Of a DNA stretch of 64,000 nucleotides, positions 9,641-19,340 are shown one piece after another. Each line of letters opens with the position of its first letter. The first letter of the stretch is position 1. This DNA comes from Dyadobacter sp. UC 10 (GTDB taxonomy: Bacteria > Bacteroidota > Bacteroidia > Cytophagales > Spirosomataceae). The stretch spans positions 1,116,001 through 1,180,000 of the forward strand of contig NZ_VSRN01000001.1 of the NCBI RefSeq assembly GCF_008369915.1. Reading direction: 5' to 3'. A model generated the notes under the pieces. That model ran no database searches and was not told where the DNA came from. It saw nothing but the letters and a program-made list of their open reading frames with translations. The translations under genes and the position numbers were made by a program.

Positions 9641-10633
9641 CTAAAAGCTAAATCCTTCCTGACCAGATGCTTTTTTTAAGTTTTTTATATAAAATCTGTA
9701 AGCAAAATTGACCGGAAGGTGCAGCCTGCACAGCAATATAACCAGTTCTGTTTGCCACCCTGGATTTTCAATGTAATTGAGCAAACGACGAAACTGCATG
9801 GCCAGCTCAAATTCGTGGGCGTACAAACATTTCCTGATAAATGTACGGATACGCGCCGCTAAAAGATCAAATTCCTGCTGGTCCCTGTTCAGGTCATAGG
9901 CTTTATTGCAGACTGTATAATACGAATTGAGCAGGCCGCTGTTTTTTTGATAGACAAGACTGGAAAGTGAGGCGGAATGCAGTCTTTTCTTCGTCAGTAT
10001 TTCATCCTGATAGTGATACTTGAAGCGTACCGCAGATCTGACCCAAAAATCAAAGTCCTCGAACAGCAGCTCCTCGTCATAGCCACCAAGCAAATTAAGT
10101 GTTTCGCGGCGCATCATCATCGTAGGGGTGCAGATGAAGTAATTTTCAAGCACTTTTTTATACACATCGCCCGAAGGCACCTGCGTCACAGACCTGCCCC
10201 ATTCGTCGACAGCATAATGATAATTCAGGTCGCGCCCGGATTCATCCATGTAGACTGCATTAGAAAATATCACCGCATAATCCTCAGGCAGCGCCTCGAA
10301 GGTCTCAATCTGTTTTGCAATGCGATCGGGCAGCATCATGTCGTCACCTGAAAGATCGATTACATATTTACCCTTTGCCAGGGCAAGGCCCTGATTAAAT
10401 GCACGGCACAGCCCCTCATTACATCGATTTTTGACCCATTGAAAAACGTGCCCGGATTGCTGAAACCGATGAATAATGTGAAGCGATCCGTCGGTGCTGG
10501 CATTGTCGATAACGATCAGTTGCAGAGAAGGGTAAGTCTGGCTAAAAACTGAATTCAGAGTCTCTTCCAGGTACTTTTCCTGATTAAATACGGTCAGGAT
10601 AACCGTTACCAACGGCAGTTCTAATTGTTTCAT
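9641..10633 (-). CDS. Family 2 glycosyltransferase
   Basis: A 330-residue GT-A type glycosyltransferase. The nucleotide-sugar binding start VTVILTVFNQEKYLEETL (about 9-26), the segment VIDNASTDGS (41-50) and the metal-binding SGDDMM at 95-100 are visible. No membrane helix is obvious, so it should act on the inner face of the membrane or in the cytoplasm. It transfers a sugar to a glycan or lipid acceptor; donor and acceptor cannot be read. It is not in a polysaccharide cluster; neighbours are YrdC/Sua5 and a YihY membrane protein. Confidence 0.9.
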   Translation of the reverse strand: MKQLELPLVTVILTVFNQEKYLEETLNSVFSQTYPSLQLIVIDNASTDGSLHIIHRFQQSGHVFQWVKNRCNEGLCRAFNQGLALAKGKYVIDLSGDDMMLPDRIAKQIETFEALPEDYAVIFSNAVYMDESGRDLNYHYAVDEWGRSVTQVPSGDVYKKVLENYFICTPTMMMRRETLNLLGGYDEELLFEDFDFWVRSAVRFKYHYQDEILTKKRLHSASLSSLVYQKNSGLLNSYYTVCNKAYDLNRDQQEFDLLAARIRTFIRKCLYAHEFELAMQFRRLLNYIENPGWQTELVILLCRLHLPVNFAYRFYIKNLKKASGQEGFSF

Positions 10634-10741
10634 TGTACACGCACAGGCTGTCTTAGCTCACAACGGCGCCGAAGTTGTTGATGAAATGCGCCTTTCCTGT
10701 ACAAAACTACTAACTATCCGAAAAACCGCAGCGGCAAGTTA

Positions 10742-11686
10742 TTATACGGCAGATGAGCGTTTAACATGCCCCTTGCTCCGTCGGGCGGCGGCAATACTTG
10801 CATTGATCTCGAATCCAAGGATGATCACAAAAGCAAGCAGATACAGCCAGATCATCAACGCGATCATGGTACCGATCGAACCGTACAATTTGTTATAAGA
10901 ACTGAATCGTGAAAGGTAAAAAGAGAAACCGTAGGTGGAAGCAAGAATGAGGACAGAAGCGACCACAGAGCCAAAATTTAAAAAAGCAGTATGTCGGCCG
11001 TGAGAGGGTGCGAACCGGTAGATGATGGAGATCGTGAGCATCAAAGAACCAAAACTGACCAGGTACCGGGTAATATTCAGAAGCGCCAGCAGCAGACTGT
11101 CCATTACAATGTTCCAGTCAGCCAGCAGGTTCATCACTGCATCTCCGACGATCAGTAGGATCACCGACACAAAAAGAACCAGAATCAGCAGTAAAGTGAG
11201 CAGGATTGCAATACCTCTCGTCAGTAGAAAACCGCGGATTTCTTCGTCTTCATAAACCATATCAAAAGACCGCATCAATGACATCATTCCATTCGTGGAA
11301 GCAATCATTGCGAAAATAAAACCGAAAGAAAGTACCCCTCCGCGCGGCCTGCTGATAATATCCATGATCGTCTGGTCCGCATCCTCATAAATTCCCCGCG
11401 GCATATTCTCATGCAGCAATTCCATGATCTGCTGGTCCAGGTTCTCGATCGGGATATAGGGAATTAATGTAAACAGGAAGATAATGGCTGGAAATGCTGC
11501 CAATGTAAGACTGTAAGCGACTGCGGAAGCACGCTGATCAATGTCATATTTCCTGTTGCTCTGAACCAGGTTGAGGATAATCTCGTAAGGAGATACCGTC
11601 CCTTTTACCAGCATGGTTTTTTGTAACCACTTGATAAGTCGCTTGATTTGGCGGTTTCGCAACAGTTTTTCAAGCAGATTTTCCAT
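10742..11686 (-). CDS. YihY/BrkB family inner-membrane protein
   Basis: A 314-residue polytopic membrane protein with about six helices, a basic N-terminal tail and the family pattern SAVAYSLTLAAFPAIIFLFTLIP (about 58-80), plus the late segment YGSIGTMIALMIWLY typical of YihY/BrkB. The family was once called RNase BN in error; its true function is unclear, with transport or envelope roles suggested. It starts eight bases after the thioesterase stop and belongs to the run Ldh-mltG-thioesterase-yihY. The C-terminus is basic (RRSKGHVKRSS). Confidence 0.9.
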   Translation of the reverse strand: MENLLEKLLRNRQIKRLIKWLQKTMLVKGTVSPYEIILNLVQSNRKYDIDQRASAVAYSLTLAAFPAIIFLFTLIPYIPIENLDQQIMELLHENMPRGIYEDADQTIMDIISRPRGGVLSFGFIFAMIASTNGMMSLMRSFDMVYEDEEIRGFLLTRGIAILLTLLLILVLFVSVILLIVGDAVMNLLADWNIVMDSLLLALLNITRYLVSFGSLMLTISIIYRFAPSHGRHTAFLNFGSVVASVLILASTYGFSFYLSRFSSYNKLYGSIGTMIALMIWLYLLAFVIILGFEINASIAAARRSKGHVKRSSAV

Positions 11687-11694
11687 AGTTACTT

Positions 11695-12105
11695 TTATTC
11701 AAAATAAGAAAGAAGCTTTGCTCTCAGCTTCTCGGGCGCGGTACACAATTTGCTGTTATCACGACGTTGAAAAACCAGAGTTGTCTCACCGGTGTTAAGC
11801 AAAATATCATTCTGGTTTCTTATTTCATAGAAAAAACGGACCCGCACACCCGGCATTTCCTGAATTGTCACCCGGATGTTCAGCAGATCGTCATAACGGG
11901 CAGGTTTGAGATAGCGGAAATGACTTTCATAAACCGGCATCATTACCCCTTCATCTTCCATCGCCTTATAATGAAAATCCAGGCTCCGCAATGCTTCCAC
12001 CCTGCCTATCTCATAATAGCGGGCATAATTTCCATAATACACATACCCCATCTGATCCGTGTCGGCGTACCTGACGCGAATGCCTTTGACTTCGTAAACA
12101 AACAT
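11695..12105 (-). CDS. Acyl-CoA thioesterase, YbgC/4HBT hotdog family
   Basis: A 136-residue single hotdog-fold thioesterase. The YbgC-like motif is YADTDQMGYVYYGNYARYYE (13-32), with Asp17 as the probable catalytic acid. It hydrolyses acyl-CoA thioesters; YbgC homologues may link to phospholipid metabolism, and no tol-pal genes are adjacent here. The start lies one base after the mltG stop region and its stop is eight bases before yihY, so tight co-transcription is likely. Confidence 0.88.
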   Translation of the reverse strand: MFVYEVKGIRVRYADTDQMGYVYYGNYARYYEIGRVEALRSLDFHYKAMEDEGVMMPVYESHFRYLKPARYDDLLNIRVTIQEMPGVRVRFFYEIRNQNDILLNTGETTLVFQRRDNSKLCTAPEKLRAKLLSYFE

Positions 12106-12106
12106 A

Positions 12107-13144
12107 TTATTTCAGGATTTTGAGCCTGTTCAGTTCAGCCTGATAAAGCCGGGCGTTTTTGAGATGGTCGTTATAATTAGTTGCAAATGCATGATATCCG
12201 GATAGATCGGCTTTTGCACACATATAAATATAATCGTGCTTATCGTAGTTTAATACCGCATCCAGTGAATTGAAATCAGCAACCCGGATCGGGCCGGGAG
12301 GGAGGCCGGTATTGAGGTAAGTATTGTAGGGTGATTTAATCATCAGCTGACCATTTAATATCCTTTTGATCGCGAAATCCTGCAATGCAAATTTGATGGT
12401 AGGATCCGCCTGTAAAGGCATTTCCGCTTTTAAACGGTTCAGATACAAGCCTGCCACACGCGGACGCTCGTCTACTTTTCTGGCTTGTTCTTCTTCGACT
12501 ATGGAGGCCAATATGGAAACCTGCACGGGTGTCAGCCCAATTTCCTTTGCCTTTGCGATTTTTTCGTCCGTCCAGAATTTTTTGTACTCACTATGCATTC
12601 TGTCCAGAAATTTTTCTGTGCCGGTAGTCCAGAAAATCTCGTAAGTATTTGGTAAAAACATAGAAACGATCGTAAGCGTATCCAGGCCGTATTTGTTACA
12701 TACTGCCGGATCATTCAATGCTTTCCGAAAGTTAGCTTCGCCAAACTCAAACCGGCTGCCAATGCGTTTGATCAGGTCTTCCTTTAATCTGATATTGTTA
12801 AAAGTAAGTTTTACAGCATCCTGATTTCCCGAGCTCAATTTTTTCACAACCGTGTAATTGCTGCTACCGGGCTTGATCACATATCGGCCTGCCTTCACTT
12901 TTTCAGGGTATTTCAAAAGTTTGGCCAGAAACCGGAAAGAAATGTGGTCATTAATCACATCGTGCTTGTTCAGGGAGTCCAGCACGGACTCGTATGTTGC
13001 CCCCTCCGGAATGAGCAGTGCAAAGCTCGACTGCTTGTCTACCTGCAGGTTGGGCGTTTTAAAGATCTGCCAGAAGTAGAACGAAAAAGTGGTGGCCAGA
13101 ATGGCAAGGGTTACGAATAAACCTATTTTGAAATTACGCGACAT
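12107..13144 (-). CDS. mltG: Endolytic peptidoglycan transglycosylase MltG (YceG-like)
   Basis: A 345-residue inner-membrane lytic transglycosylase thought to end growing glycan strands. One N-terminal membrane helix (about 8-26) is followed by a LysM-like region and the catalytic domain. Glu217 in ILASIVEEEQ aligns with the catalytic Glu218 of E. coli MltG, and the QADPTIKFAL and YNTYLNTGLPPGPI motifs are present. It is 41 bases downstream of the Ldh-family gene and directly before the thioesterase gene on the same strand. Confidence 0.94.
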   Translation of the reverse strand: MSRNFKIGLFVTLAILATTFSFYFWQIFKTPNLQVDKQSSFALLIPEGATYESVLDSLNKHDVINDHISFRFLAKLLKYPEKVKAGRYVIKPGSSNYTVVKKLSSGNQDAVKLTFNNIRLKEDLIKRIGSRFEFGEANFRKALNDPAVCNKYGLDTLTIVSMFLPNTYEIFWTTGTEKFLDRMHSEYKKFWTDEKIAKAKEIGLTPVQVSILASIVEEEQARKVDERPRVAGLYLNRLKAEMPLQADPTIKFALQDFAIKRILNGQLMIKSPYNTYLNTGLPPGPIRVADFNSLDAVLNYDKHDYIYMCAKADLSGYHAFATNYNDHLKNARLYQAELNRLKILK

Positions 13145-13185
13145 ATTGATCAGGCTGTCAGCTTGCGGCTGGAATTTTCTTTTGT

Positions 13186-14265
13186 TTATAAATTACTTTG
13201 AAACGGGATACTGAACCTTTTCGCCAGCTCGTCCAGTGACTTAACAACCGGTTCCAGCAATTGGATTCCATTTACACTCCTTTGTGCTTCCATTTCCCGC
13301 TCCGGATCTCCCGGGATCAGCACCTTTTCTCCTTCCACAGCCCGCGCCCCTCTGAATGCCCGGATCCATTTGTCCATATCATTCTTAAAATCATCGGCGG
13401 GTCTGAACCCATCCACCCGCATTGCGCCGAGAAAATGTCCGGTACCCAAACCTACACCTTCCTGCGCTGACATAAATCCGGCAGTAGCGAAAGGTGGCAC
13501 CCAGGGACCAAAATTAGCACCCGAAAGTACGCCTGAAAATATATCCACTATCGCACCCAGCCCGTAACCCTTGTGGCTTCCGTGCTCCCGGTCGGAACCT
13601 AGTGGTAATAAGCCGCCGCCGCTCTTTACTGCATTGGAATCGGTCGTGGGATTCCCGTCCGCATCCTGTGCCCAGCCCAGCGGTGCAGGTAAATTTTTAC
13701 GCTGCAATATCTCAAACTTGCCGTAAGCCACAGCTGTTGAAGCGAAATCTGCCACAAATGCAGGTTCTTCCATTGCTGGCACCGCCACCGCTATTGGATT
13801 GGTTCCCAGTAATTTATCAAGAGAAAAAGTGGGCGTAACAAGCGGAGCTGCATTAGTCATCGTCCAACCGATCATATCTTTTTCAAGCGCAAGCATTGCG
13901 TGATAGCCGGCGATACCGAAATGATTTGAGTTACGTACTGAGACCCAGCCCGAACCTGCCTTTTCCGCCTTTTCCATCGCGATTTCCATCGCCTGTGGCG
14001 CTACGACGAGCCCTAGCCCCCGGTCCCCGTCGACCACTGCTGTGCTCGGCGTTTCATAGACTATCTTTACCACCGGTGCCGGATTCAATCTCCCATTGTC
14101 GTATAACCGTACATAACCGGCCAAACGCGCTATTCCGTGCGAATCAACTCCGCGCAGATCGGCGCTTATCAGTACTGTCGAAGCCAGTTTCGCTTCCTCG
14201 ACCGGGCACCCGATCGCCAGAAAAACTTCTTCTGTAAAATGTTTCAAATAACTGGCCTGGTACAT
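13186..14265 (-). CDS. Malate/L-lactate/ureidoglycolate dehydrogenase family oxidoreductase
   Basis: A 359-residue NAD(P)-dependent dehydrogenase of the Ldh2/MdlH/ComC type, a fold unrelated to classical LDH. Motifs seen are DLRGVDSHGIARL (about 31-43), the catalytic-His region RNSNHFGIAGYHAM (about 107-120), and GTNPIAVAVP. The substrate is a 2-hydroxy acid, but malate, lactate, ureidoglycolate or sulfolactate cannot be told apart by reading. It is divergent from the DUF502 gene and heads a possible operon with mltG. Confidence 0.88.
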   Translation of the reverse strand: MYQASYLKHFTEEVFLAIGCPVEEAKLASTVLISADLRGVDSHGIARLAGYVRLYDNGRLNPAPVVKIVYETPSTAVVDGDRGLGLVVAPQAMEIAMEKAEKAGSGWVSVRNSNHFGIAGYHAMLALEKDMIGWTMTNAAPLVTPTFSLDKLLGTNPIAVAVPAMEEPAFVADFASTAVAYGKFEILQRKNLPAPLGWAQDADGNPTTDSNAVKSGGGLLPLGSDREHGSHKGYGLGAIVDIFSGVLSGANFGPWVPPFATAGFMSAQEGVGLGTGHFLGAMRVDGFRPADDFKNDMDKWIRAFRGARAVEGEKVLIPGDPEREMEAQRSVNGIQLLEPVVKSLDELAKRFSIPFQSNL

Positions 14266-14424
14266 ATAATCAAATGAGTGAACTTCTTTTTATTTTTACC
14301 GAGATTGCAGCCACAAGTTGCTGCCGGCTGCAAATATCCAAATTCAATCGGCATCGTCCAATATTTCATTGTCCGTAACTAATACACGCTACCCACCCTT
14401 TCAGCTTCGACGGCCTCTTATTAA

Positions 14425-15048
14425 ATGGAAATCAAGAATTCAGTCCTGAAAAGGATCATAAGCTATTTCATACGCGGGTTGGTGCTCGTCGCACCGCTGT
14501 ATGCAACAGTCCTCATTATCTGGAGCGGCGTCGAATATCTGGACAATATTATTCCGATCGACATCCCCATTTCCAATCAGCAATCGGTTTATTTGCCAGG
14601 GCTTGGCGTGCTCATTATTATTTTAGGGATCATTTTACTGGGTTTTCTTTTTTCAACGATCATCCCGCAGTCCTTTTTTAAATTTACCGAAAGCCTGATG
14701 CGGCGGATCCCGCTGGTCAGCCTGATATACTATTCCATTAAAGATCTTATTCTTGCGTTTGTAGGCGATAAGAAAAAATTTAACCAGCCGGTACTGGTCA
14801 CTATTTACAAGGACGCGGAAATCAAAAAGATCGGGTTCATCACCCAAAACGATCTGACTCACCTCAAAATCACCGACCACGTGGCAGTCTATTTTCCTTT
14901 TTCCTATTCTCTTTCCGGCGAGCTTCTGATCGTTCCTGCCGCGTTGATCGTACCCGTAGAAGCTTCTTCGACCGACGTCATGAAAATGATCGTATCAGGT
15001 GGTGTTTCAGTCAAAGTCTCCAAGGAAGAAACCACCGAAGAAGACTGA
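14425..15048 (+). CDS. DUF502 family membrane protein
   Basis: A 207-residue protein with two N-terminal membrane helices (about 15-35 and 55-80) joined by a short loop, then a soluble C-terminal domain. The PLYATVLIIW and RRIPLVSLIYYSIKDLI segments are characteristic of DUF502, a family common in Bacteroidota and Proteobacteria with no firm function; plant homologues are the LIKE COV membrane proteins. It is transcribed away from the Ldh-family gene, with 159 bases between the two starts. Confidence 0.88.
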   Translation: MEIKNSVLKRIISYFIRGLVLVAPLYATVLIIWSGVEYLDNIIPIDIPISNQQSVYLPGLGVLIIILGIILLGFLFSTIIPQSFFKFTESLMRRIPLVSLIYYSIKDLILAFVGDKKKFNQPVLVTIYKDAEIKKIGFITQNDLTHLKITDHVAVYFPFSYSLSGELLIVPAALIVPVEASSTDVMKMIVSGGVSVKVSKEETTEED

Positions 15049-15134
15049 GTATGTCGATCTAAATAACCAACATTGCAACACTTCTGCCCTTTTAAGAGAA
15101 TGATTCCCTATATTTGAACCATTCTTTTTGTGCT

Positions 15135-15749
15135 ATGAGACAGCTGCTGCTTATCGTTCTTGTGTTACTTTCCGGGAGTTATGAAGTCTGGTCGCAAGAC
15201 CACTACCAACCTCAAAAGGCCCTTTCCAGTGAAGAATTGTTTCTCAAACAAGGCGGCGCAAGCAGAGTGATCGCAACGCCCGGCCAGAAATATCTGGTAC
15301 TGGACGCTTCTCCGGCAATCGGCGGATTTCACCGCTACCGTTTTTTTCCCGGCGACAATATCAAGTTCAGAATGCACAATGAAACCATTAAATTTAACGA
15401 AACCATCGCCAGCGTTTCAGACTCTTCTTTCACCATCGGGATACTCAACGAGGCAGTAGGCCGCATGGATTTTCAGGAGATACCACTGAAAGACATCCGC
15501 CTTATGAAGGTGTCACGCCGCATTCCCTTTATATCTCAGCTGGCCCCGATCCTTCCGCTCGCCGGGTTGATTTTCATTGGCGCCGACTTCTTCAATAAAG
15601 GCGTTGACGACAAAAGATTTACCACCGACGCGACGTCGCTTGCCGTTGGCGGCTCTATGATGGTTGCAGGTTATATTTGTTACCGGCTCACATTCTCTTC
15701 CCTGAAAATCAATAGCCGCAACAAGCTCAAAGTTCTGGAAACATATTAA
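15135..15749 (+). CDS. Exported or membrane protein of unknown function
   Basis: A 204-residue protein with a signal peptide (about 1-21, ending WSQ), a beta-rich middle containing FFPGDNIKFRMHNE, and two hydrophobic stretches near residues 135-150 and 170-185. I do not recognise the family. An in-frame TTG at 15114 would extend it by seven residues, but ATG 15135 places the signal peptide at the normal position. It sits between DUF502 and aroA in the same direction; no shared function is evident. Confidence 0.65.
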   Translation: MRQLLLIVLVLLSGSYEVWSQDHYQPQKALSSEELFLKQGGASRVIATPGQKYLVLDASPAIGGFHRYRFFPGDNIKFRMHNETIKFNETIASVSDSSFTIGILNEAVGRMDFQEIPLKDIRLMKVSRRIPFISQLAPILPLAGLIFIGADFFNKGVDDKRFTTDATSLAVGGSMMVAGYICYRLTFSSLKINSRNKLKVLETY

Positions 15750-15799
15750 CTATTAGTGGCACATTCCCGTCGCCTATTCAAAATCTGATTTTTGCAAAA

Positions 15800-17041
15800 G
15801 TGAAATCCATTGTCGTTTACCCACCGAAACAACCCGTAAAAGCCGAAATTAAACTGGTAGCCTCGAAAAGCGAGTGCAACCGGGCATTGATCATCAATGC
15901 ACTGACCGGATTCCAATGCGAACTTTCCAATGTTTCGGAAGCAAGGGATTCGCAAACTATGATGCGTTTACTGAATGCAAACGAAGAAATAGCCGATGTG
16001 ATCGACGCAGGAACGACAATGCGGTTTCTTACTGCCTATTACGCAGTAACCAATCAAACAAAAATCATGACTGGCACCCCGCGCATGTGCGAGCGGCCGA
16101 TCGGAATTCTGGTAGATGCATTAAGAAAACTGGGTGCAGATATTGAATACCAAAAAGAAGAAGGATATCCGCCTTTGAAACTGAATGGATTTACTTATTC
16201 GGGACAACATGAGCTCACCATGCGGGGAGACGTCAGCAGTCAATATATTTCTGCATTGCTGATGATCGCGCCCCAGCTGCCAAGCGGGCTTACCATCCAG
16301 CTGGAAGGCGAAGTAGGCTCCCGGCCTTATATTGAAATGACGCTCAATCAGATGGCGCATTTCGGCATTGAATATCAGGCAAACTGGCAAACCAACAAGA
16401 TTACGATTCCCCCATTTAAATACCAGCCAAAGCCTTACGCCATCGAATCCGACTGGTCGGGCGCGAGCTATTGGTACAGCATTGTCGCTTTGTCGGAAAA
16501 TGCAGAAGTTGAGTTGCTGGGGCTGAAAAAAAATTCATTACAAGGTGACAGCGCGATCGTTCAGATCATGCGGCATTTGGGAGTAGAAAGTTTGTTCACA
16601 GAGAGAGGAGTGTTACTAACCAAAATACCTGCCGCTGCGTCTATCGGCTGGGATTTCTCGGATTGTCCCGATCTTGCCCAAACTGTCGCCGTATGCTGCG
16701 CCGTGAAAAATATCCGGCTTTCCATGACGGGCGTGGAAAGTCTCAAAATAAAGGAAACTGACCGCATTTTCGCCTTACAGCAGGAATTAAAAAAGCTCGG
16801 GGCGGAGTTGACGGAGATTGAAAAAAATCATTTGTACGAGGTTTCCCGGACCAGGGACTTTCAACCGCAGGACTTACCTTCAATCCATACATACGACGAC
16901 CACCGCATGGCCATGGCTTTTGCGCCAGCTGGAATGGTTGCGCCGATCAGAATAGAGGAACCGGAAGTTGTCGTAAAATCTTATCCGGGCTACTGGAAAG
17001 ACCTCAGCCAGGTGACTGTCTGGGAAGAAAAAGACATTTAA
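15800..17041 (+). CDS. aroA: 3-phosphoshikimate 1-carboxyvinyltransferase (EPSP synthase)
   Basis: The sixth step of the shikimate pathway: transfer of enolpyruvyl from PEP to shikimate-3-phosphate in the cytoplasm. The 413-residue product has the ASKSECNRALIINA phosphate-binding segment (about 23-36), DAGTTMRFLTAYYA near 72-85, the SSQYISALLMIAP region, and TYDDHRMAMAFAP near the C-terminus. It is slightly shorter than the E. coli enzyme. The start is GTG at 15800; no suitable ATG lies nearby. No other aro gene is adjacent. It may lead a transcript with the next three genes, since gaps are short. Confidence 0.94.
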   Translation: MKSIVVYPPKQPVKAEIKLVASKSECNRALIINALTGFQCELSNVSEARDSQTMMRLLNANEEIADVIDAGTTMRFLTAYYAVTNQTKIMTGTPRMCERPIGILVDALRKLGADIEYQKEEGYPPLKLNGFTYSGQHELTMRGDVSSQYISALLMIAPQLPSGLTIQLEGEVGSRPYIEMTLNQMAHFGIEYQANWQTNKITIPPFKYQPKPYAIESDWSGASYWYSIVALSENAEVELLGLKKNSLQGDSAIVQIMRHLGVESLFTERGVLLTKIPAAASIGWDFSDCPDLAQTVAVCCAVKNIRLSMTGVESLKIKETDRIFALQQELKKLGAELTEIEKNHLYEVSRTRDFQPQDLPSIHTYDDHRMAMAFAPAGMVAPIRIEEPEVVVKSYPGYWKDLSQVTVWEEKDI

Positions 17042-17053
17042 TCATACACTTTC

Positions 17054-18646
17054 ATGGATGGTACGCTCTCCTTTCTGGCATCGGTCCCTATTTGGGTTTA
17101 TATTCTGATAGTGATCGTGCTGATTGCGCTGAGGGATATTTTGCAAAGAAAACATACCATTCAGCATAACTTTCCGCTGGTAGGGCATTTCCGTTATATG
17201 CTGGAAACGATCGGGCCGGAACTGCGCCAGTATATCGTTGCCAACAACCGGGAAGAACTCCCTTTCAACCGCCGGCAGCGTTCATGGATCTATGCTTCTG
17301 CGAAAAAGGAAAATAATTACCAGGGTTTCGGGACGGACCAGAATATGCACGAGCCTGGTTATGTGCTTGTAAAGCCGGCCCTTTTACCTAAAAAAATAGA
17401 TTCAACGCACAATCACCACGTCAAAAACGGAAACGATCCGCACCATTATACTATTCCGGCTGCCAAAGTAATTGGCGAATATCACAAGAGAAAAAGGCCT
17501 TACCGCCCGCGTTCTATCGTCAATGTAAGCGCAATGAGCTTTGGTTCGCTTTCCTCCCGGGCGATCGAAGCATTGAATAAAGGCTCTTACCGGTTTGGGA
17601 ACTACCATAACACGGGCGAAGGCGGCCTTTCCCCCTACCACCGTTTCGGAGCTGATGTGGTGTTCAATATGGGCACTTCTTACTTCGGCGTACGCGATCT
17701 GGAAGGCAATTTTGTAATGGAAAAGCTGGTAAAAATGACAAGAGAAAATCCTTTCGTCAGAATGATCGAGCTGAAACTGTCGCAAGGCGCCAAACCCGGA
17801 AAAGGAGGTGTACTTCCGGCCAGCAAGATCACCGCGGAAATTGCAGAAATCAGGCATGTACCTATGGGTGTCGACGTCGTTTCTCCTCCCTACCACAGTG
17901 CATTTTCAGATGTGAAGGGAATGATCGATTTTATCGAAGCAATGGCTGAGGCAACCGGTTTGCCGGTCGGCATTAAATCTGCCGTAGGAAAAACGGAAAT
18001 GTGGGAAGAGCTCGCCGACCTGATGGTAGAAACTGGTAAAGGCCCCGATTTTATCACGATAGACGGAGGAGAAGGCGGTACCGGCGCCGCACCGCCCTCT
18101 TTCGCGGACCACGTTTCACTTCCACTCGTTTTTGCTTTTAGTACTGTTTATAAAATTTTCCAGAAAAGAAACCTGAACGACAAGCTTACATTCATCGCTT
18201 CCGGCAAGCTCGGCCTGCCGGCCCAGGCTGTGATGGCATTTTCAATGGGCGCCGACGTGATTAATGTTGCAAGAGAGGCGATGCTGTCAATAGGCTGCAT
18301 TCAGGCGCAGATCTGTCACACTAACCGCTGCCCGACCGGAATTACTACCAATAACAAATGGCTCGAATCGGGCATTGATCCGGCATTGAAAAGCGTACGT
18401 TTTTCCAACTATATGAGCACGCTTGCCAAAGAGATCATTGAAATTACGCACGCGTCAGGTTACGAGCATCCCTGCCAGTTCGGGATGAATGATGTGGATA
18501 TTTCGATGGGCGATCACAACAAAACGGTCACACTTGCCGAAAATTACGGTTATTTAAAGACTATTGTCCCCTACTCCGGTATCGGGGAACTGCTTGACTG
18601 TCCACACCTGGGCGGCCGCGATATTCCCGGCGAGAAAGTCGCCTGA
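17054..18646 (+). CDS. FMN-binding glutamate synthase-like protein with 3Fe-4S motif
   Basis: A 530-residue protein equivalent to the FMN synthase domain of GltB, standing alone with no amidotransferase domain. A membrane helix (about 10-27) is at the N-terminus, then the TIM barrel with GTGAAPPSFADH-type glycine-rich segments and GKGGVLPASKIT. Cys415, Cys421 and Cys426 (C-x5-C-x4-C) match the 3Fe-4S ligands of glutamate synthase. The family is widespread, but whether it makes glutamate is unproven without a glutaminase partner. It lies 12 bases after aroA. Confidence 0.9.
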   Translation: MDGTLSFLASVPIWVYILIVIVLIALRDILQRKHTIQHNFPLVGHFRYMLETIGPELRQYIVANNREELPFNRRQRSWIYASAKKENNYQGFGTDQNMHEPGYVLVKPALLPKKIDSTHNHHVKNGNDPHHYTIPAAKVIGEYHKRKRPYRPRSIVNVSAMSFGSLSSRAIEALNKGSYRFGNYHNTGEGGLSPYHRFGADVVFNMGTSYFGVRDLEGNFVMEKLVKMTRENPFVRMIELKLSQGAKPGKGGVLPASKITAEIAEIRHVPMGVDVVSPPYHSAFSDVKGMIDFIEAMAEATGLPVGIKSAVGKTEMWEELADLMVETGKGPDFITIDGGEGGTGAAPPSFADHVSLPLVFAFSTVYKIFQKRNLNDKLTFIASGKLGLPAQAVMAFSMGADVINVAREAMLSIGCIQAQICHTNRCPTGITTNNKWLESGIDPALKSVRFSNYMSTLAKEIIEITHASGYEHPCQFGMNDVDISMGDHNKTVTLAENYGYLKTIVPYSGIGELLDCPHLGGRDIPGEKVA

Positions 18647-18665
18647 TATTTTTAAACATACACAC

Positions 18666-19340
18666 ATGCTAAAAACTACTACCACACTATCATCATTTCT
18701 TCTATTCATCTCCTGCCGACAAACTCCGGCTCCTGATTTTTCCGAAAAAAGTTATTTCCCGCTCGAACCGGGCACCTATTCCGAGTTCAGGGTTGAACGG
18801 ACAAAGTACATTTCAGACCAGCAAATACACACAAGCCGGCTCAAAGTGCGCAGGTCGGTTCAGCATTCATTTGAAGCCGACGGGCAGCTGATTTTCCCAC
18901 TTCAATATACTCGTGAAGATTCTTTCAAAGAGTGGAAAACCGATTCAGTCAGTGCCGCCTGGATTTCAGCTGAGAAGGTTTTTGAGCAGGAAAATGGCAG
19001 ACCGGTTATTAAAATGCTCTTCCCGCTTTCCGAACGGTTGAAATGGAAATGCGATGGGTATAGTATTGCTGGCAATGCGGAAAGTCTGGCCCTGCATGTA
19101 AATCAGCCCATGAAGATCGGAGGGCAACATTATCCGCACACCGTAACAATCGTCCGTCAGGACGACTCAACACTTTTGTCGAGAAAGAAGTATATCGAAA
19201 TATACGCCGCTAACGTTGGACTGGTACTGCGCGAGCGGCTCAACATACAGTACTGTCACGCAGGCGACTGCATCGGAAAAGGCATCATCGAATCAGGTTG
19301 GAAGGAAATGTTTATTTTTGAAAAAATCGGAAAACAATGA
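18666..19340 (+). CDS. Lipoprotein of unknown function
   Basis: A 224-residue protein with a short hydrophobic leader and a lipobox-like LLFISC, making Cys17 the likely lipidated residue. The rest is beta-rich and not recognised, with a Cys pair near the C-terminus (YCHAGDC). The ATG at 18666 is chosen; an earlier in-frame start would read through the end of the preceding gene and spoil the leader. Its stop overlaps the start of the subtilase gene (ATGA), implying translational coupling and perhaps joint export of the two products. Confidence 0.7.
   Translation: MLKTTTTLSSFLLFISCRQTPAPDFSEKSYFPLEPGTYSEFRVERTKYISDQQIHTSRLKVRRSVQHSFEADGQLIFPLQYTREDSFKEWKTDSVSAAWISAEKVFEQENGRPVIKMLFPLSERLKWKCDGYSIAGNAESLALHVNQPMKIGGQHYPHTVTIVRQDDSTLLSRKKYIEIYAANVGLVLRERLNIQYCHAGDCIGKGIIESGWKEMFIFEKIGKQ

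Noticed and set aside
14266..14424. Minus-strand promoter for the Ldh-family gene
   Set aside because: The CAAATATC site has one mismatch to the -7 consensus and its -33 partner (CCAA) is poor, so it is not listed as a feature.
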